Below are positions 63,979-64,000 of a DNA stretch of 64,000 nucleotides, one piece after another. Position numbers and translations under genes: made by a program. Location: the NCBI RefSeq assembly GCF_018873765.1, contig NC_057923.1:58212593-58276592 (forward strand). The letters run 5' to 3'. The stretch is from Telopea speciosissima (taxonomy: Eukaryota; Streptophyta; Magnoliopsida; Proteales; Proteaceae). Numbering within the stretch: position 1 is the first letter of the stretch; each line of letters begins with the position of its first letter. The notes below the pieces were generated by a model, which made no database searches, was not told where the DNA came from, and worked only from the letters and a program-made list of their open reading frames with translations.

Positions 63979-64000
63979 TGTTGGAATATGTTCTCCAGAA

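Larger units (their letters stand above)
60633..64000 (+). mobile_element. Copia-type element without pol, 3' LTR cut by window end
   Basis: The 5' LTR is 60633-60858 (TGTTGGAATATG ... TCCCAACA), followed by the primer site TGGTATCAGAGC. The same LTR start (TGTTGGAATATGTTCTCCAG) reappears at 63979 and runs off the window. The 3.1-kb interior has no RT, integrase or protease motif and many stops. It holds three diverged copies of a block with CAGGGTTTTACAAAACCCTG and ATCGATTTTAGGG words (about 61300, 61620, 61970). Purine tracts TTGAGGGGGAGTGTTAG (63543) and TTGAGGGGGAGTGTTGG (63633) mimic the PPT-LTR junction. It is a non-autonomous derivative. Confidence 0.8.

Overview
The window is nuclear DNA of a flowering plant. 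It has spliced genes of plant-specific families (DUF630/DUF632, heavy-metal-associated isoprenylated proteins, PCC13-62-type desiccation-related proteins), Ty1/copia elements primed by initiator tRNA-Met, a Ty3/gypsy element of Tat/Athila type, and many small foldback elements, all in AT-rich intergenic DNA. The species cannot be fixed from sequence alone; nothing points to grasses, and a woody or early-diverging dicot is only a guess.

Layout. 1-7.7 kb: intergenic, with a small foldback element (103-281), a Mutator-like element with about 115-bp inverted ends (421-1618), a 378-bp tandem duplication, a possible solo LTR (4030-4474) and a TRIM-like mini-retrotransposon (6868-7494). 7.75-9.7 kb: three-exon desiccation-related (ferritin-like) gene, + strand. 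12.6-22.9 kb: one complete but dead Ty3/gypsy element on the - strand, 10.3 kb, with 5-bp target duplication, PBS, PPT, a GC-rich minisatellite in each LTR, an 18-copy 33-bp minisatellite and an antisense ORF. 24.6-25.6 kb: three-exon HIPP metallochaperone-like gene, + strand. 29.0-29.7 kb: LINE 3' end with 17-bp target duplications. 33.2 kb: organellar-type tRNA-Arg-like relic. 38.5-51.8 kb: five-exon DUF630/DUF632 gene, + strand (768 aa when spliced). Its 8.1-kb second intron starts with a GC donor and holds a complete copia element (40999-46089). 54.8-57.6 kb: last seven exons of an ERGIC3/Erv46 homologue, - strand; its N-terminal half is not in the window. 59.0-60.6 kb: a Mutator-like element with 9-bp target duplication that carries a nearly open coding segment resembling the At1g01500 family (Pack-MULE-like). 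60.6 kb to the end: a copia-type element with no recognisable pol, its 3' LTR cut by the window edge.

The four host genes are unrelated housekeeping or stress genes, and nothing suggests a cluster or pathway. The biology worth a second look is genome dynamics: gene capture by a Mutator-like element, two GC-AG introns, transposons in introns and promoters, and repeat-driven erosion of a gypsy polyprotein. Exon borders were set by reading splice sites and checking that every spliced total is divisible by three.
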